A DNA stretch of 64,000 nucleotides from Paraphoma chrysanthemicola (taxonomy: Eukaryota > Ascomycota > Dothideomycetes > Pleosporales > Phaeosphaeriaceae): positions 806,001-870,000 of the forward strand of contig JAGMWG010000012.1 in NCBI GenBank assembly GCA_020744225.1, in the 5' to 3' direction. Positions within the stretch are counted from its first letter, which is position 1. Every line of letters starts with the position of its first letter. The notes beneath the pieces are model-generated. The model was given only the letters and a program-made list of their open reading frames with translations, did no database searches and was not told where the DNA came from. The position numbers and the translations under genes are program-made. Shown piece by piece: positions 9,545 through 21,461 of the stretch.

Positions 9545-11946
9545 CTACTCAGACTTTACGCGCTTCTTTCTGCCTCCAGCTTCTTTCTCTACCTTCCTCT
9601 TTCCCGCAATTGTCAGAACCCTTTTCCTGTCTTGCCTGAGAACTTCTGCCAACCTATTCATGACCTCTCTGTCTGGATCACCGTTCTCGCCTGGTTCAAT
9701 CAAGCTTTTGATGCCGGCTCCATCAATTAGAGCAGGGATATCACTTAGTAGGGTGTCATAGCGCTCCTGTTCTTTGACCCAACGGATCATAGCGGTAAGT
9801 GGGCCAGCATCCGGTCCCTGAGGTAGGTGCTTCAAGCCATGTGCTAAACCTAGGAGCGGGTAGTCGATGATCTCCCAATTCGTGTACGTCCACCCTTCGG
9901 TCGTGTATGAAGGAACCTCATCATTCTTGTCTCGAACAATTTTCACACGCTTCTTCGTGCCTGTCGCATCGCTCGCAATCTCGGAGGTGTAGAACATGTG
10001 CTCGTTTATGTTGCTCCTAGATGGTGCTTCGACGCCCTCAAGAACGCGCGAATAGTTGATCATGTTGTCAACGTCGCTTGCGGTCATCCCTGCGCATATG
10101 ATACGATCTGCCGCTTTACGCCACATAAAGTGCATCGGGAAGTAACTCAAGAGTTCGACCAGCGTGATTTCGACATCTTTGAGCAGCGCGATGTTGACGT
10201 GCACAGGCGTGGCGACACTCTTGAACGGGCAGAACTCTCGACCGTCCTGCCTTAGTAGGTACGAGGCGAGACGGTCGATGGGGTCTTCAAGCATATCCTG
10301 TATCACGTGGCCCATCAAGCTTGCAATAGGCAACTTCCATTTACGACCCGTTTTCTTGATGCCCGTGCCCTGCCAAGACTTGGTGGATGAGGGAACGAAG
10401 GGTGTGTTTGGTGTTATCTCCAGGTGCTCAATCCATCGCCAAGCTTCCTCGATGTCAACGATGCCATCGGGACAGTGGCGCGATTCAAGGTAGATCGGCT
10501 GTGCGGCAGTCTTCGAGACAACGCCTGCGACAGCTGTGCTGGTGCTCGAACCCCGACGAGCACGACCGTTTGCGTGTCCTTGATCGACTATAGTCGGCGC
10601 ATCGAATCTCTCACCCTCATCAAAAGGCAACACCCAATCCGCGTCATCGAAGTTGTAAATTTGGTCCGAACCATCGCTGTAATTGGTCACATTTGGCAGC
10701 AATCCAGCTTCAGGATGGCATTCTCCACCAGGGACATATCGCGCAAGACCGCCTTGCTGCACTTCCTCGCATGTCAGTGGCAAGGGACCGATGGGTGTGA
10801 GCTTGAATGCTTGATGGTTGGGGTCGAATACTATGGGAAGCAGGCTGGACCATGTCACATGGCGCCATCCCATCGGTAGAACGAGAGGTGGAACAGCATG
10901 GATGTTGGGGAGGCCATTGACGATCGGCATGACGGAGGGGTTGAAAGTTAGGCGTGGATCGAGCTCAGGATAGCGATATGATGGGTGCGTGCTACCACCC
11001 GGTGGGTACTGTAGTTCCCATGTGAGCGTGAGAACGGCTGGGTTAGGGTCGGGAGGTAGTTGGACGACCGCATCGGATGCCAAGCTTGTATTAGGTGGTG
11101 GTGCGGTCGTCTCCGAAATCTTTATCGCATCGGGCTTCTTCGCAGACTCAAGCGGCGCGACGGTCACGAGAGCTTCTGCGACGGAGGTCAGTATGAGTTC
11201 GTTGTATCAAGCGAGACAAACGATACTTACCTTTTGCAGTCTCCCTCTTGGCCAGTCGAGTGCTCCGACGCGCACCAGTAACACCGCTATCTTTCGCCAG
11301 GTCGGCAGCGAGTTGTGCATCACGAATCTCGCGTTGCATGCGCTCATACTGCGTCTGAAGCGGCTCGTCAGTCTCGGAATCGTCTTCATTATCAATCTCA
11401 ATAACACCGCGGCGTGCGGGCTGCTTTTGTGCTGTTCGGATGCTCTGTCTCTTTATGTGAAGGCCAGCGGCGTTGTCTTTGGCCATATCAATCGCCTCGC
11501 TCCCAGTCGACTCTTGGTTGAATTTGATGATATCGCGATCGCCGGCTTTGCAGCTGGCTTGGGTAGGTCTGGTGGTGCTGAAGTCGTCAAAGTTTGGGGT
11601 GCTCGGTGTCAACAAGCCGAACATATTTGAGAATGAACGCTGCGCGCTGGGCGTTGATGGTGCGCTGATTGTTCCCGGGGACCCCGTTGTTGGCGTCTTT
11701 GATCTCGACATCTGGAGCGGGGAGACAGAACTTTCTAGTAGGCGAAAAGTCAGCTACCAGCTCCTTGCTACCTGTTCGATACAGCTTACCAAAGACGTAG
11801 TCCATCGCTCGCGAAGGCGAGGGTGTTCGGTAACCTCTTCCCATCCTCTTTGGAGCTTGCTGCTTCTGACTGTCAAGTGGAGCAGATTTGGCGCGAGATT
11901 GCTTGTCGAATAGCGACAAGCGCTCGGTATCTGGGAGACTGCCCAT
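9545..11946 (-). CDS. Conserved-looking hypothetical protein, 763 aa, probably nuclear
   Basis: Three exons: 11946-11790, 11734-11231 and 11175-9545. Both introns are 55 nt, GT-AG, with GCTGAC/ACTGAC branch sites. The start MGSLPDTERL was taken as the first ATG of exon 1. The N-terminal third is Ser/Thr/Pro-rich and low complexity, with an acidic DNEDDSETDE segment and a basic helix. The C-terminal two thirds look folded, with Trp-rich patches (MGWRHVTW, AWRWIEHLE) and a distinct CPFKSVATPVHV segment. The tail is strongly basic (KRKVEKEAGGRKKR), a probable nuclear localisation signal. No enzyme motif or known domain is recognised. Confidence 0.75.
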
Positions 11947-12533
11947 CGTGAGTTGATGAACCGTGAGCAAATACCGCGTCGGTGAGCATAGGATGAGGGT
12001 GAGTGTGAGATGCTCGAAGGATGGCGGTTTACACCGTCCATCGCTGTTACAACTCTGCTTCAATGCTGCCTTCACCTTGACTTGCATGGTGGTATGGCCT
12101 GTTCGGGCTTAGCGCCAAATTTGGAAAGACTTGTTACGTAAGTGTTGCCGCTGGTCATACAAGAATAGTGCAAGGCATGTTGAGCGATATCGCGGATTGT
12201 AATTGGGTGGGAGTGGGTAGTGGTCGACAAGCGTCAGCCGCAGTAAGGCGATGGAGCGTGAGCGTAAAGCGCGCCGAGAATTATCTGTGCGAGCATTACC
12301 AAAGAGGCGACTATGGTAAGGTGATGGTTATTTGGAGGCTGAAGATTAGTGCGAAGCCTAGACACCCGGTCAGCGATTAGAACGTAATGATACGCGAAGT
12401 CTGAGTAGAGAAGAGAAGTGCAGCGTATAGAGACATGTTTCATTTCGCTGTAGTATAATTGTGCGCGGAGGTAGTCTGCATAACCTTCATGAGTAACATA
12501 GCTTCATCGAAAGTCGCAAATTGTCATGCTTGC
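11947..12533. other. Intergenic region
   Basis: 587 bases upstream of the 763-aa gene and downstream of the carboxypeptidase (same strand). It should contain the 763-aa gene's promoter and the peptidase 3' UTR. No gene is supported. Confidence 0.5.
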
Positions 12534-14002
12534 TCAGAGAGTAAGAATCGCTGGACCCTCGCCGTCGAAGAATTCCTCGTCCAGCAAGCTCAGCAACACC
12601 TGCTGGCCCACCCACTGCTCTTCTACTGTAGGCCTGATCCTCTCTGGAGGCAGCACAAAGCCGAAGTCTCCGTAGTCAGGAAGCTCAATAGTGTAGGCGA
12701 ACTCGGCGCGACCGATGGCGTAGATATGGTCGACTGAGGCACCAGTTGTGGGATATAGCACCGCACCACTGGGTCCGAATGTGAAGGTGGTGGCGTTCGT
12801 TGATTCCGCACGAATCGCCTCGCTCACAAGCGCAGCTGCCTTTGTCCACTTTCCGAGCTCAGGTGCGTAAAGTGTCTCCTTGTGTCCGAAGGGAGAGAGG
12901 ATTAGCTGCGAGTAGCTGTGCCAATCGATGAAAAGCTTAATACCCTGTGCATCACGAATCTTGCGAACGAAATTATCAAGGCCGGCGTTCTCGGGCGTAT
13001 CGCGAGGAGTAACACCCCGATAGGTCTGGGAGCAGGGGTTGGGCGACGCTCCACGCGGGTCGGCATCCCAATTCGTTTCCCAGTTGCGATTGACATCCCG
13101 CCCGAAGCAGGTCTGATTGGGAGCATTAGATGGAGGAGGCTGTCTGTTCTTTCGCCAAAGTCTCTCATTCGTTTGGGAGTAAACAAAGCCTGCAATTGGT
13201 AAGTAATCAGAATGTCAAGTCTTGGACACAAGAACTTACCATCTGGATTGACAAAAGGAAAGATGTAGAAGTCGTAGTTGTTCAAGAAAGCCTGTGTGAT
13301 GTTGTTGCCTGCCTTGTATCCCTCAACAAGTTGCTGTGCGACATACTCTACCGTCCTACATTTTGTGAGTTGTAGATTTGCCACAAGGTCGTGTTTAAAC
13401 TTACGGTGCTGCAATCCATTCACGAGCATGGACAGTTGCATGATAAATAACGGCCGGCTTTCCCGGTCCACCCGCTCCCCACAGATGTACTCCGAAGATA
13501 TCACGTCCCTCATAAGAAGTGCCTGAGCTTGTCCAGTTTGACTGGTTTGAGAAGGATCCTTGCAATTCGCGCCACCACTCAACATGCTACTCCAACTTAG
13601 CCTTGCCTCTACGTTTGTTTAGAGTTCACTTACATCGTCATATGGATGGTAGCTATCGAACCACGGATCTTGCGAATCGTTCGATTGCCGTTTCCAATTC
13701 CTCCTCTTCACGGCGGACTCTTTGGCAATAGACTCGCCGAGATCCGCATGCAATACGCGGGTGTTTAAGCCCAATGCTTCGAAGGTGGCTATATGCTCGC
13801 GAGGAATAACCACATCGAGATTTCCATGGGCTTGATCCCAAGTATCGGAGGCGATATCAGCAATACGCTTGTGGACTGATGCGATATTGCGGCCGGCTTT
13901 TATGCGGTAGACCTTGGATCCATCATGTGCACTGGCAGTCGGACTGCGGATGGTCGCACCTGCGGCAAGCGAGAACCAAAGGAAGTTGAGTGCGAACTTC
14001 AT
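12534..14002 (-). CDS. Secreted M14A metallocarboxypeptidase (pro-enzyme)
   Basis: Four exons: 14002-13634, 13586-13405, 13355-13240 and 13189-12534. Introns are 47, 49 and 50 nt; 440 aa. A signal peptide (MKFALNFLWFSLAAG) is followed by an activation propeptide to about residue 115, then the catalytic domain. Zinc ligands are H176 and E179 in HAREW and H313 in FIDWHSYSQ. The substrate-binding DVNRNW motif and catalytic E391 in YTIELPDYGDFGF are present. The residue matching the specificity position (SVDHIY) is hydrophobic, suggesting carboxypeptidase-A-type removal of hydrophobic C-terminal residues. A role in extracellular protein nutrition is likely. Confidence 0.93.
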
Positions 14003-14897
14003 GATTGCAGACCTTTCAGTTGAGGAAGATCAAGGCGGCTGCGCGAAGCAACCATGGTGATTAAATCGCTCGCTTTATACGATGCCAGCCCGTGCGGTTG
14101 ATCCGTCTTACTGGCACCAGGTTACCTTGGTGCAATGACGATGTACATCGGCAGCATAACGTGCGCAGGCAGAAGCTTGTCTTTCTTCTAAGGGCACCGA
14201 TAAACACGGACGGTCTGTCCCTGGCTGGTCTACCAGGTTATCATCAGCTTGACCTGCCACTTTTGGCTTTAGCCATTTCTGGGCATTTCTTGTGCGCGAG
14301 GGGTCGAAACGTCATTCTATGAACCTGCTGCATGTTAATGCCTTCGATGGGACGACAGGTGCGCTTCACCCACATATTTGCATAGGTGCAGCGCGAAGAT
14401 ATGCAAGTATTAGTAGAGCGCTACTTGTATTGCACATGTAGTAACTCAACGGGCTTTGGTGCATGCCAAAGCCTACTCGCGTGCAAGGACTTTCAGGAGT
14501 GTCCCATCGGACATATTATTGCGCAGTATGGCTGCAAGCGGCAGCTGTGAAATGACATTGTGAATGCGTCCAGATCCCGATGGCGACATGAAGCGGCCTA
14601 ATGTTGCTATTTCCATGAGCATCCTGTCCCAGGCAAAGCTTGCGGTAGAGAGCGGCCGTCAGCACACCAGCGGCTAATCCGCATTGGGACCGCGTGCCCC
14701 GCGTTGTTTTCGTTGGCGAAGGCGCGTCAACCACCACCCAGTGGCGCCTTCAGCACGACCATCTAACCACGTTGTTGTCTCTTAATCCATCGGCACCCAT
14801 CGAAAGGTACAGCTACACACATTATTGATCTTCGTGTGTACCTCAAGCTTCTCGAAAGTCATAGCCTGAAGACGATGAACCGCCACGTCACGCGTTC
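14003..14897. other. Divergent intergenic region
   Basis: 895 bases between the divergent starts of the carboxypeptidase and HET genes; presumably both promoters. No ORF here looks real and no repeat stands out. Confidence 0.5.
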
Positions 14898-17828
14898 ATG
14901 AAGCCTGATTCGGCATCAGTAAATAGAAGCAAAGAGTTGGAGAGTGATTTTTCTTGGATACCAGCCGGAGACGTCAGGGGCCGTCGCCTTCGGGACAATG
15001 CCAAAACTGCATTCGACCAGCGTCTCACGCTTCAGCCATTTAGACGCAGCGGCTCTCTACCGTTGTCGGTTGAACGCCACATTGATCTTGATAATTCAGC
15101 CGTGACAGCTCCTACACGCTGGAGTCGTGGAGGATTGACCAAGAACGCACAAAGAGATATTGCAAAGGAAGAAGCAAGGTTTGCCTCCTTCAAACAAATC
15201 CTTCGAAATGGCGGAGGGGCATTGCGTGGCCCAGTCACACAATCTGCTTCTTTTGATAACCTTGAGAGGAGATACTTTGAAGATGCCTCTCGTACTCTGT
15301 CTACAAAAGACATGGCCTCTGAGCACGTGCCAGTCGATGATGGCGAGCCGCGAGAGCTAGACAGCAAGGTCTGCCATAGATGTCGCGGTGCAAACGCCGA
15401 AAACTTGTCTGGAGGTCGATCATACACACATTCAACCCTTCATCGGTTGGCCTCATCACGTACAACATGTCGGCTTTGTCGATTGATATGGGAGCTCATG
15501 GGTATCTCATCTCTGGATGTAACCCTCGCACGGTATCGAATTCTGCTGACCGTCAACGAACGCAGCCCATACCTGGATCTGCAGAATCGATGTGTTAGCA
15601 TCGAAGATCACACTGCCGACACCCGCAATCATCTTAGCGAGATGATTGTGCACCTCCAGGACTTGATGCCTTTCCTGCCTTCCGAGTGCGACCTGTTTGA
15701 GTATGACAGGGCTGATACCGTGGATCACCGGGCTGGTACCGTTGAGAGGCCTTGGCCTCTCACTGAAACGAATGTCCCCAGTGGGCGTGAAGAAAGCGAT
15801 GCTAGATCCCTTGACCCAATGATAGTTCGCGAGGAATCTGGATTGCTGTGCTTTACAGAAGAAGGCGATCCAGCAAGGAACCTGATAACGGGCATCAGCT
15901 GGGTTCGTTCCCTCGGTAGTACAACATCATCAGAATCATCGCTCAAAGTTGCACGGATGTGGTTACGGCGATGTGTCGCCGAAGAAGATTGTCTTGCTTC
16001 CAATTTCGCCACGGATGATCATCGAGAGTTGACATACTCTCCGCCCTCTTCACCCTCGCTCCTGTTCCCATTCGCCGATGATGGGACCTTCATTGCCGAA
16101 AGCCTCGACTCGCGCAACAACAGAACAGAGTCAGATGAATCATTCGAGACTCCATCGCGATTGCTTAAGATAGACGATGATGTAACATCCATTAAACTAG
16201 TCGAGACTAACGGGCAGGAAATTCCTTATGCTGCTCTAAGCTACTGTTGGGGCAAAGATGACGTTGGTGGTTGGAAGACGACGATGGCATCCCTAGAAAG
16301 CCACAAAAACGTAGGACTTCACATATCGACACTGCCGAAAACTTTGAAGCATAGCTTGGAGATTACTCGAAGCCTGGATATCTCGTACATTTGGATCGAT
16401 GCGTTATGCATCATTCAAGACAGCAGCGAAGATTGGGCGAAAGAAGCAGCAAAAATGGCTGGAGTATATTTCGGATCTGTCGTAACAATTGCGGCTTCCG
16501 GTGCACGGTCTTGGACCGATGGATGTTTTAACACAAATTCAAGGCGGGTGTTCGAACGAGGATCCTACTCAAATTGTATTGCAGCGGTGGATTCTGAATT
16601 AAGCACCGGCGACATTAGCCGTCTCTACATTCTCTCGACGGAGGCTCTCCGGCATGGCGAAGACACGGATACCTATTTCCACGGCGCATGGGAGCGTTAT
16701 CATGGCGTATTTTCAGGAGTAGCATATAGTAGGCTGGTACTCGACAGCCCATTGGCAAAGCGTGGCTGGACCTTTCAGGAACACCGTCTTCCTCGCCGCA
16801 CTCTGTACTTCACGGCAGAACAGCTCTTCTGGGAATGTCAGCACTGCAGAATGGGGGAAGACAACTTTCCGATGAAGCAGAAGCTAGGCGGCCACCCGAT
16901 CTTGGATAGTAAACATGTCACTTCTGACGAAGCGGCAAGATTATGGTATCTTGGCGTGGTCGAGGACTACTCTCGTCGTCAATTGACTTACTCGACAGAT
17001 AAACTAGTGGCTGTTAGCGCATTGGCTAAGTCTGCGTATCGTAGACGACCCCAACCATACATCGCTGGCCTGTGGAAGGACAGCATCTTGCACGGTCTCA
17101 TGTGGCGTCGTGATGGGCAAGGGACCAAGCATGCGTTCCAATCATGTCCGTCATGGTCTTGGGCTACTCAAAATTCGGCGATACAATACCTGTGGACGAA
17201 TCCAGGGGTAAATCATGCTACTAGTTGGTTAGTTCAATATCAGCCGCGAATCGAGAGGGTGTCGTGGGCGCCATCACTGGTCAACCCTTTCGCAGACGTA
17301 CTTTCGGCTTCAATAATCATCCGAACCTTAACGCGATCAGGCACCGTGCTTCATCACTCACACAGGAGAAAAGGTGGCCAAAATTCACAAGGCACCACTG
17401 GCTGGAGCGGGCATGCATCTCTGGAAGAAGTTCGATACGAGTATGCGGATGGGGGGTATAAGCCCGCTGCAAAGCTGGAACAAGGTCTCTACATCTCAAG
17501 TGCAACAACACAAACAATATGGTACATGGAGGCTGTCTTGGACGACTCTTCCGACTTACACAGGAACGTTCTGGTTGCCTTTCTTGGCGTAGACAACGAC
17601 GACACCAGCGCGATCCATGAGTTTGAGCCTGGTCAGAACAACAATAATCTGGTTTTCCTCCTGCTACACCCCTCAGACCCTAATGCCGAAGCGCACAGGA
17701 GAGTAGGCATTGCCAGATTCCGGTCTACATGGGTCAGGCCCACGAAGGGCGACATATGGCGGTTGCGCGACGACATCAAAGAGCACCCACTGACCGGTTG
17801 GGAGGAGAAGACGCTGTGTCTCGTGTGA
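14898..17828 (+). CDS. HET-domain (heterokaryon incompatibility) protein
   Basis: A single exon of 976 aa. An N-terminal region has Cys pairs (CHRC, CRLCRLIWE) typical of the segment preceding HET domains. The HET core at about 445-570 shows its three signatures: PYAALSYCWG, then LPKTLKHSLEITRSLDISYIW, then IDALCIIQDSSEDWAKEAAKM with YFGSVVTIAA. A GWTFQEHRLPRRTLYF block follows, standard downstream of the domain. HET proteins trigger cell death after fusion of incompatible hyphae, and HET domains also serve as effector domains of fungal NLRs; this one has no NB or repeat sensor. Its partner and allele status cannot be told from sequence. Confidence 0.93.
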   Translation: MKPDSASVNRSKELESDFSWIPAGDVRGRRLRDNAKTAFDQRLTLQPFRRSGSLPLSVERHIDLDNSAVTAPTRWSRGGLTKNAQRDIAKEEARFASFKQILRNGGGALRGPVTQSASFDNLERRYFEDASRTLSTKDMASEHVPVDDGEPRELDSKVCHRCRGANAENLSGGRSYTHSTLHRLASSRTTCRLCRLIWELMGISSLDVTLARYRILLTVNERSPYLDLQNRCVSIEDHTADTRNHLSEMIVHLQDLMPFLPSECDLFEYDRADTVDHRAGTVERPWPLTETNVPSGREESDARSLDPMIVREESGLLCFTEEGDPARNLITGISWVRSLGSTTSSESSLKVARMWLRRCVAEEDCLASNFATDDHRELTYSPPSSPSLLFPFADDGTFIAESLDSRNNRTESDESFETPSRLLKIDDDVTSIKLVETNGQEIPYAALSYCWGKDDVGGWKTTMASLESHKNVGLHISTLPKTLKHSLEITRSLDISYIWIDALCIIQDSSEDWAKEAAKMAGVYFGSVVTIAASGARSWTDGCFNTNSRRVFERGSYSNCIAAVDSELSTGDISRLYILSTEALRHGEDTDTYFHGAWERYHGVFSGVAYSRLVLDSPLAKRGWTFQEHRLPRRTLYFTAEQLFWECQHCRMGEDNFPMKQKLGGHPILDSKHVTSDEAARLWYLGVVEDYSRRQLTYSTDKLVAVSALAKSAYRRRPQPYIAGLWKDSILHGLMWRRDGQGTKHAFQSCPSWSWATQNSAIQYLWTNPGVNHATSWLVQYQPRIERVSWAPSLVNPFADVLSASIIIRTLTRSGTVLHHSHRRKGGQNSQGTTGWSGHASLEEVRYEYADGGYKPAAKLEQGLYISSATTQTIWYMEAVLDDSSDLHRNVLVAFLGVDNDDTSAIHEFEPGQNNNNLVFLLLHPSDPNAEAHRRVGIARFRSTWVRPTKGDIWRLRDDIKEHPLTGWEEKTLCLV

Positions 17829-18395
17829 TCGAATGTGCCTTGAGCTTCTTGTTAAGCCGGCTTAATGCATGACAACGTCCGCCACCTGGTCCTGAGATCG
17901 CTGCCAAACTCAATTCGCCCAGGTCACGCAAGTCGTGCCGTACATCCCTAACAGCCCTGACCTAGTTGAACAAGTTGAAGCGCCTCCTGCTTTCACAATG
18001 CCTTTATAATCTTTTTCTGCTCCAGAAAGATTCATGTGTATTTCCCAGAATTTATTCAGTCATGCACAATGTCATTCATCCCATCAAAGTGTGGATGAGT
18101 GAGGTGCACCGCTTGAGGCTTGGAGCACATTTCACTCTGACGTGCTGTACCTTTCCATTTCCTCATACCTTGTGCAAACACGATTCTTGGCGCGCTACAC
18201 AGTGCCGTGATAGCATCGTGCTTCCGCCGATAAATACTCACTGGCCTATTTCCTCACTGCGACCTCTTCATAGCAAGCTCGACATTGGCCTAGTTGCAAA
18301 TATCAACCTGCGGCCCTTCTCTTACACGCCCCTGTCTAGTAGCATTGTCTACCACATCTCTTTACCACAGCCGTCCGCCCATCGTTTCATTCCGA
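17829..18395. other. Intergenic region with pyrimidine-rich leader
   Basis: 567 bases between the HET stop and the next start. The last 150 bases are C/T-rich, as in many fungal promoters and 5' leaders. No gene is seen. Confidence 0.5.
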
Positions 18396-20205
18396 ATGGC
18401 TACAACTGCCTCCGTCTCCAGTGCGTATCAACCTGTGATCACGGGCAGCATAGATAAGACTGCCATCCCGTCGTTCGAAGATATCCGCGACATGCTGGAC
18501 GGCGCCCGACTGGATGCCGATGACCGCTATTCGGGCATTCCTGCGCTGTTTGAAGAGCTCCGAACCCAATACCTCGATAGTGTAGACGCATGCGAGCAAC
18601 AACAACGTAACCCACTGGAGATTCTGTCGACACGGCTCCGACAAGAGCGCCTCGTTTTTGACGCCTACAACAAGCACCGACTTGGCCAGGCTCCATGGCG
18701 CTTCTACACCTCGATGCCCATACCCGAGAACATTGATGAGCAGTTATCACAACTAGGAGACGACATCAAAGAAGACCTAGAGTCATTTCCTCTACGTTGC
18801 GAAGCTGTCACTTCCGGCTTCGCTTGGCTTACTGAGGATCTCGAGCCCATCTATCAGTCTACTGAAAACGTGGGCTCCCGGCCGACCCAACCTCATCAAC
18901 CCATCACTCCAACCGCAGCAAAGACACCGGGCTCAACTAAGCCGAAGACCGGCCGAGCTACTGAAAACTACGACAAGCTCGCTGATGCACCTCCTTGCAA
19001 CTTGGATTTCCCCAACGCAAACATGACTTTGATGGAGCTGGCGACATTCCTTCCAGGAAGCTTCAAGTCGTGGGACGTGATCGATCGTGCCTGTGGAAAC
19101 GGCGCCTCCGCGGCCTCAATCACAACCTTAATCAATACCGGCCGCACGATGGCTCGTGGAGAAATCCCCAACAACAGCGTGTACCGCCTCATGAAGGGCC
19201 CAATGGATAGGCGGGCCAAGCAGGATACCACGTGGAAAGGCTGGACGGTCGGAACACATAATAAGTACCCGCGACCAGCGAACTTCGATCCCTCCAGCGT
19301 GAGTGTCACTGGCTTCCGCACAGCCGCGGATGGTAGAGACGAATCATCCGCGGATCCAGTCCTCTTTCGTGATCTAGCTCGTGGCGTCAAGAAGTTTCCA
19401 ATGGGTCACGATGGCCTTGATCTTACACGCGCAATCCGCTACTGCGTCGATCACCCTGATGAAGTCTGGTACTATCCGATTGATTACGAGCGTCTGGTCA
19501 ACCAGCTCCCGCAAGATGCTCATCTTGCTGGCTACCCGGCTGGTCTCGCTCCTGTGCAGGTAGGCCACCAAGACAAGGCAGTGATGAAACGATGGGTCAC
19601 GAGCCGCACTTTGATCGGCGTGCGTAACGCTGTGGGGCGCAAGCACAATTCTCGTGGCCGTTCCGTGAAGAAGGAGTCTGACGAGGAGGATTTTGACGAG
19701 AACGAGTTGAACTCGGATGAAAATGAATCCGGCAGCGACGACGATGTCGACTTTGAGGCGCTCGACAAGAAGGCTTCAAAGCGCAAGCACTTTTTTTGAC
19801 GATTTTGACTCTGATAAGTTTGACACGCTTTCTCGTAAGCCAGCCAAGCGCAAGAAGATTGCACCAAAGCCCCGTGTTCGTAAGTCGTCGGGCAAATCAC
19901 CAGCACGCCCATCACGTTTGCGCAAGGAGCTTTTCGCTGACGACCTCGATTCTGACGACAACGATACTTCCATCAGCTTGGAGAAGAATCCCAAGAAGAC
20001 GGTCCTTGCTGTACGTCGCTCGGGCCGCAGTACCAAGGTTGCCGGGACGTACAACGTCGACGAGGCGCTCGCAAACATCTCAGGTGAGGACGATGAAGAA
20101 ATGGATACACTGAAGGCCAAGAAGGCTGAAATGATGGCAAAGTATGGTATGGATACCGAGATGAGTGACGATGATGATGAGGAGGAGTTCGAAAACGACG
20201 AGTAA
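18396..20205 (+). CDS. Unnamed family, paralogue A; reading frame broken at a T7 tract
   Basis: The first frame runs from ATG 18396 (MATTASVSSAYQ) to a TGA at 19797-19799. The next frame then continues to 20205 with the same acidic/basic composition, so both are treated as one gene. The break is at T7 (19791-19797); six T would keep the frame open. A 73-nt intron from a weak GTCGAC donor (about 19744) to TGATAAG would also restore it. A central module of about 180 aa (MTLMELATFL to the MKRW region, including FRDLARGVKKFPMGHDGLDLTRA) matches the gene at 23080. The C-terminus is acidic runs alternating with Lys/Arg, suggesting a nuclear or chromatin protein. No named domain is recognised. Confidence 0.7.
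19791..19797 (+). other. T7 homopolymer at frame break
   Basis: Seven T follow GCAAGCAC. One frame reads Phe-Phe-stop here; one T fewer would continue straight into the downstream acidic C-terminal frame. It could be a sequencing or assembly indel, a true frameshift allele or a +1 slip site. Confidence 0.6.
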
Positions 20206-20707
20206 AGAAGTGATTTGGGGTCTCAGAAGAGCTCTGATGTGGGCACGATGCAACTTCTTTGCCCAAAAGGAAATCTCGCTCTTGCTTCTTTGGGTTTCTC
20301 ATCTCTTGTATACCCACGTCCGACGTTTTCCCTCACAAAATCATGGTACTGGCGTAAGACAATTCCGACGCGGAATAGGTTCTTTCCAAGTGAGAGTAAA
20401 CGCGGCGCGCTATGGCCGTCTACCTCACTAGCTAGCATAAATACTGACACTACGCCTAACCTGATCTCTCGCTTCCATCTATCTTTCCGATTCTATTACA
20501 CTTTCTTGCGATCTTCCAATGAACCTTTGCGCTGCAACAACGTTGCAGCTGTGATGCTGCCTCGCCGTTGTGTTGTTTCACCTCACCTCTCACGGATCAT
20601 GTCTGCATCATGGCGACTTCGGGGCTACAGAGCGAGCTGTAGTCTCTCTGAAACTCGTCGCGTTCACTCAAATTTTACCATCCGCGCATCAGCTTCGCAT
20701 CAGGACC
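20206..20707. other. Intergenic region
   Basis: 502 bases between paralogue A and the 235-aa gene, pyrimidine-rich near 20460-20620. Upstream in-frame extension of the next gene is possible but not coding-like. Presumed promoter. Confidence 0.45.
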
Positions 20708-21461
20708 ATGCACCAATTCGCAGCTCTGTCAGACGATGATGACGATGAGGGCGAGGCGGAGATGGCCGATGACCAGGACACATCCAAAGAAGAGAGAGTG
20801 GCGCAGTCCGATGAAAACACGGAGGAGATTGAAGAGGGTGAGGACTTTATCTCACCACAAATGCGCGACTTCGTGGTTCCCCATGCCGAAGATGAGTGTT
20901 GGGGTATTGCGAACTACACACCACCCGAAGACCTTCATCACCTCTTGAGCAATCCAGAAAGAAAGAACCTACTGCACGAAGGTGAGACTGATTTCTCTCA
21001 TCTTGCCTATCGATTGCTGATCCGTAGTAGCCCTGGAACGCGAAGCGGGCAAAGCCACGCGTCGCCGCAAGAGGCCAACTGCACTCCAAGAAGCGCGAAA
21101 GCGCACTCGAGCAAAGAGACGCGCTATGGCGAAGGAAGCTGAGGAATGGAAGTCAAAGATGCACACGCGCTGTTTACCGGCAGAGCAAGAGCTTCCAGCT
21201 TCCGCAGCAAAGCACTACAAGGTCAAAAAGCAAGCCGCGAAGAAACAGACCCGCATTCCAGAATCTTGGAACATCTCCAAGATCAAAACTGCCTTCCAGC
21301 GGGCGAATTCATTCAAAACGCCCATGGGCCCGCCAGCGAAGCCAATGTCGAGAGCACAGCCTGCGCAAGCGAGAGAAAGTAGTGTCGCGTCTCAGCGAAG
21401 CATAAAGAGCGAGACTAGATGTACAAAGATCTTGGATGAGATACAGTGGGACTGCGATTAA
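20708..21461 (+). CDS. Hypothetical 235-aa charged protein
   Basis: Two exons, 20708-20981 and 21028-21461, joined across a 46-nt intron (GTGAGA ... GCTGATCCGTAG). Splicing restores a single frame running through a strongly basic segment. The N-terminus is very acidic (LSDDDDDEGEAE), followed by a folded-looking stretch (DFVVPHAEDECWGIANY, PPEDLHHLLSNPERK). A long Arg/Lys-rich helix and a Ser/Lys/Pro-rich tail come next. No signal peptide or membrane segment. It looks like a nuclear protein but matches no family I recognise. It lies between two paralogues without sharing their module. Confidence 0.6.
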
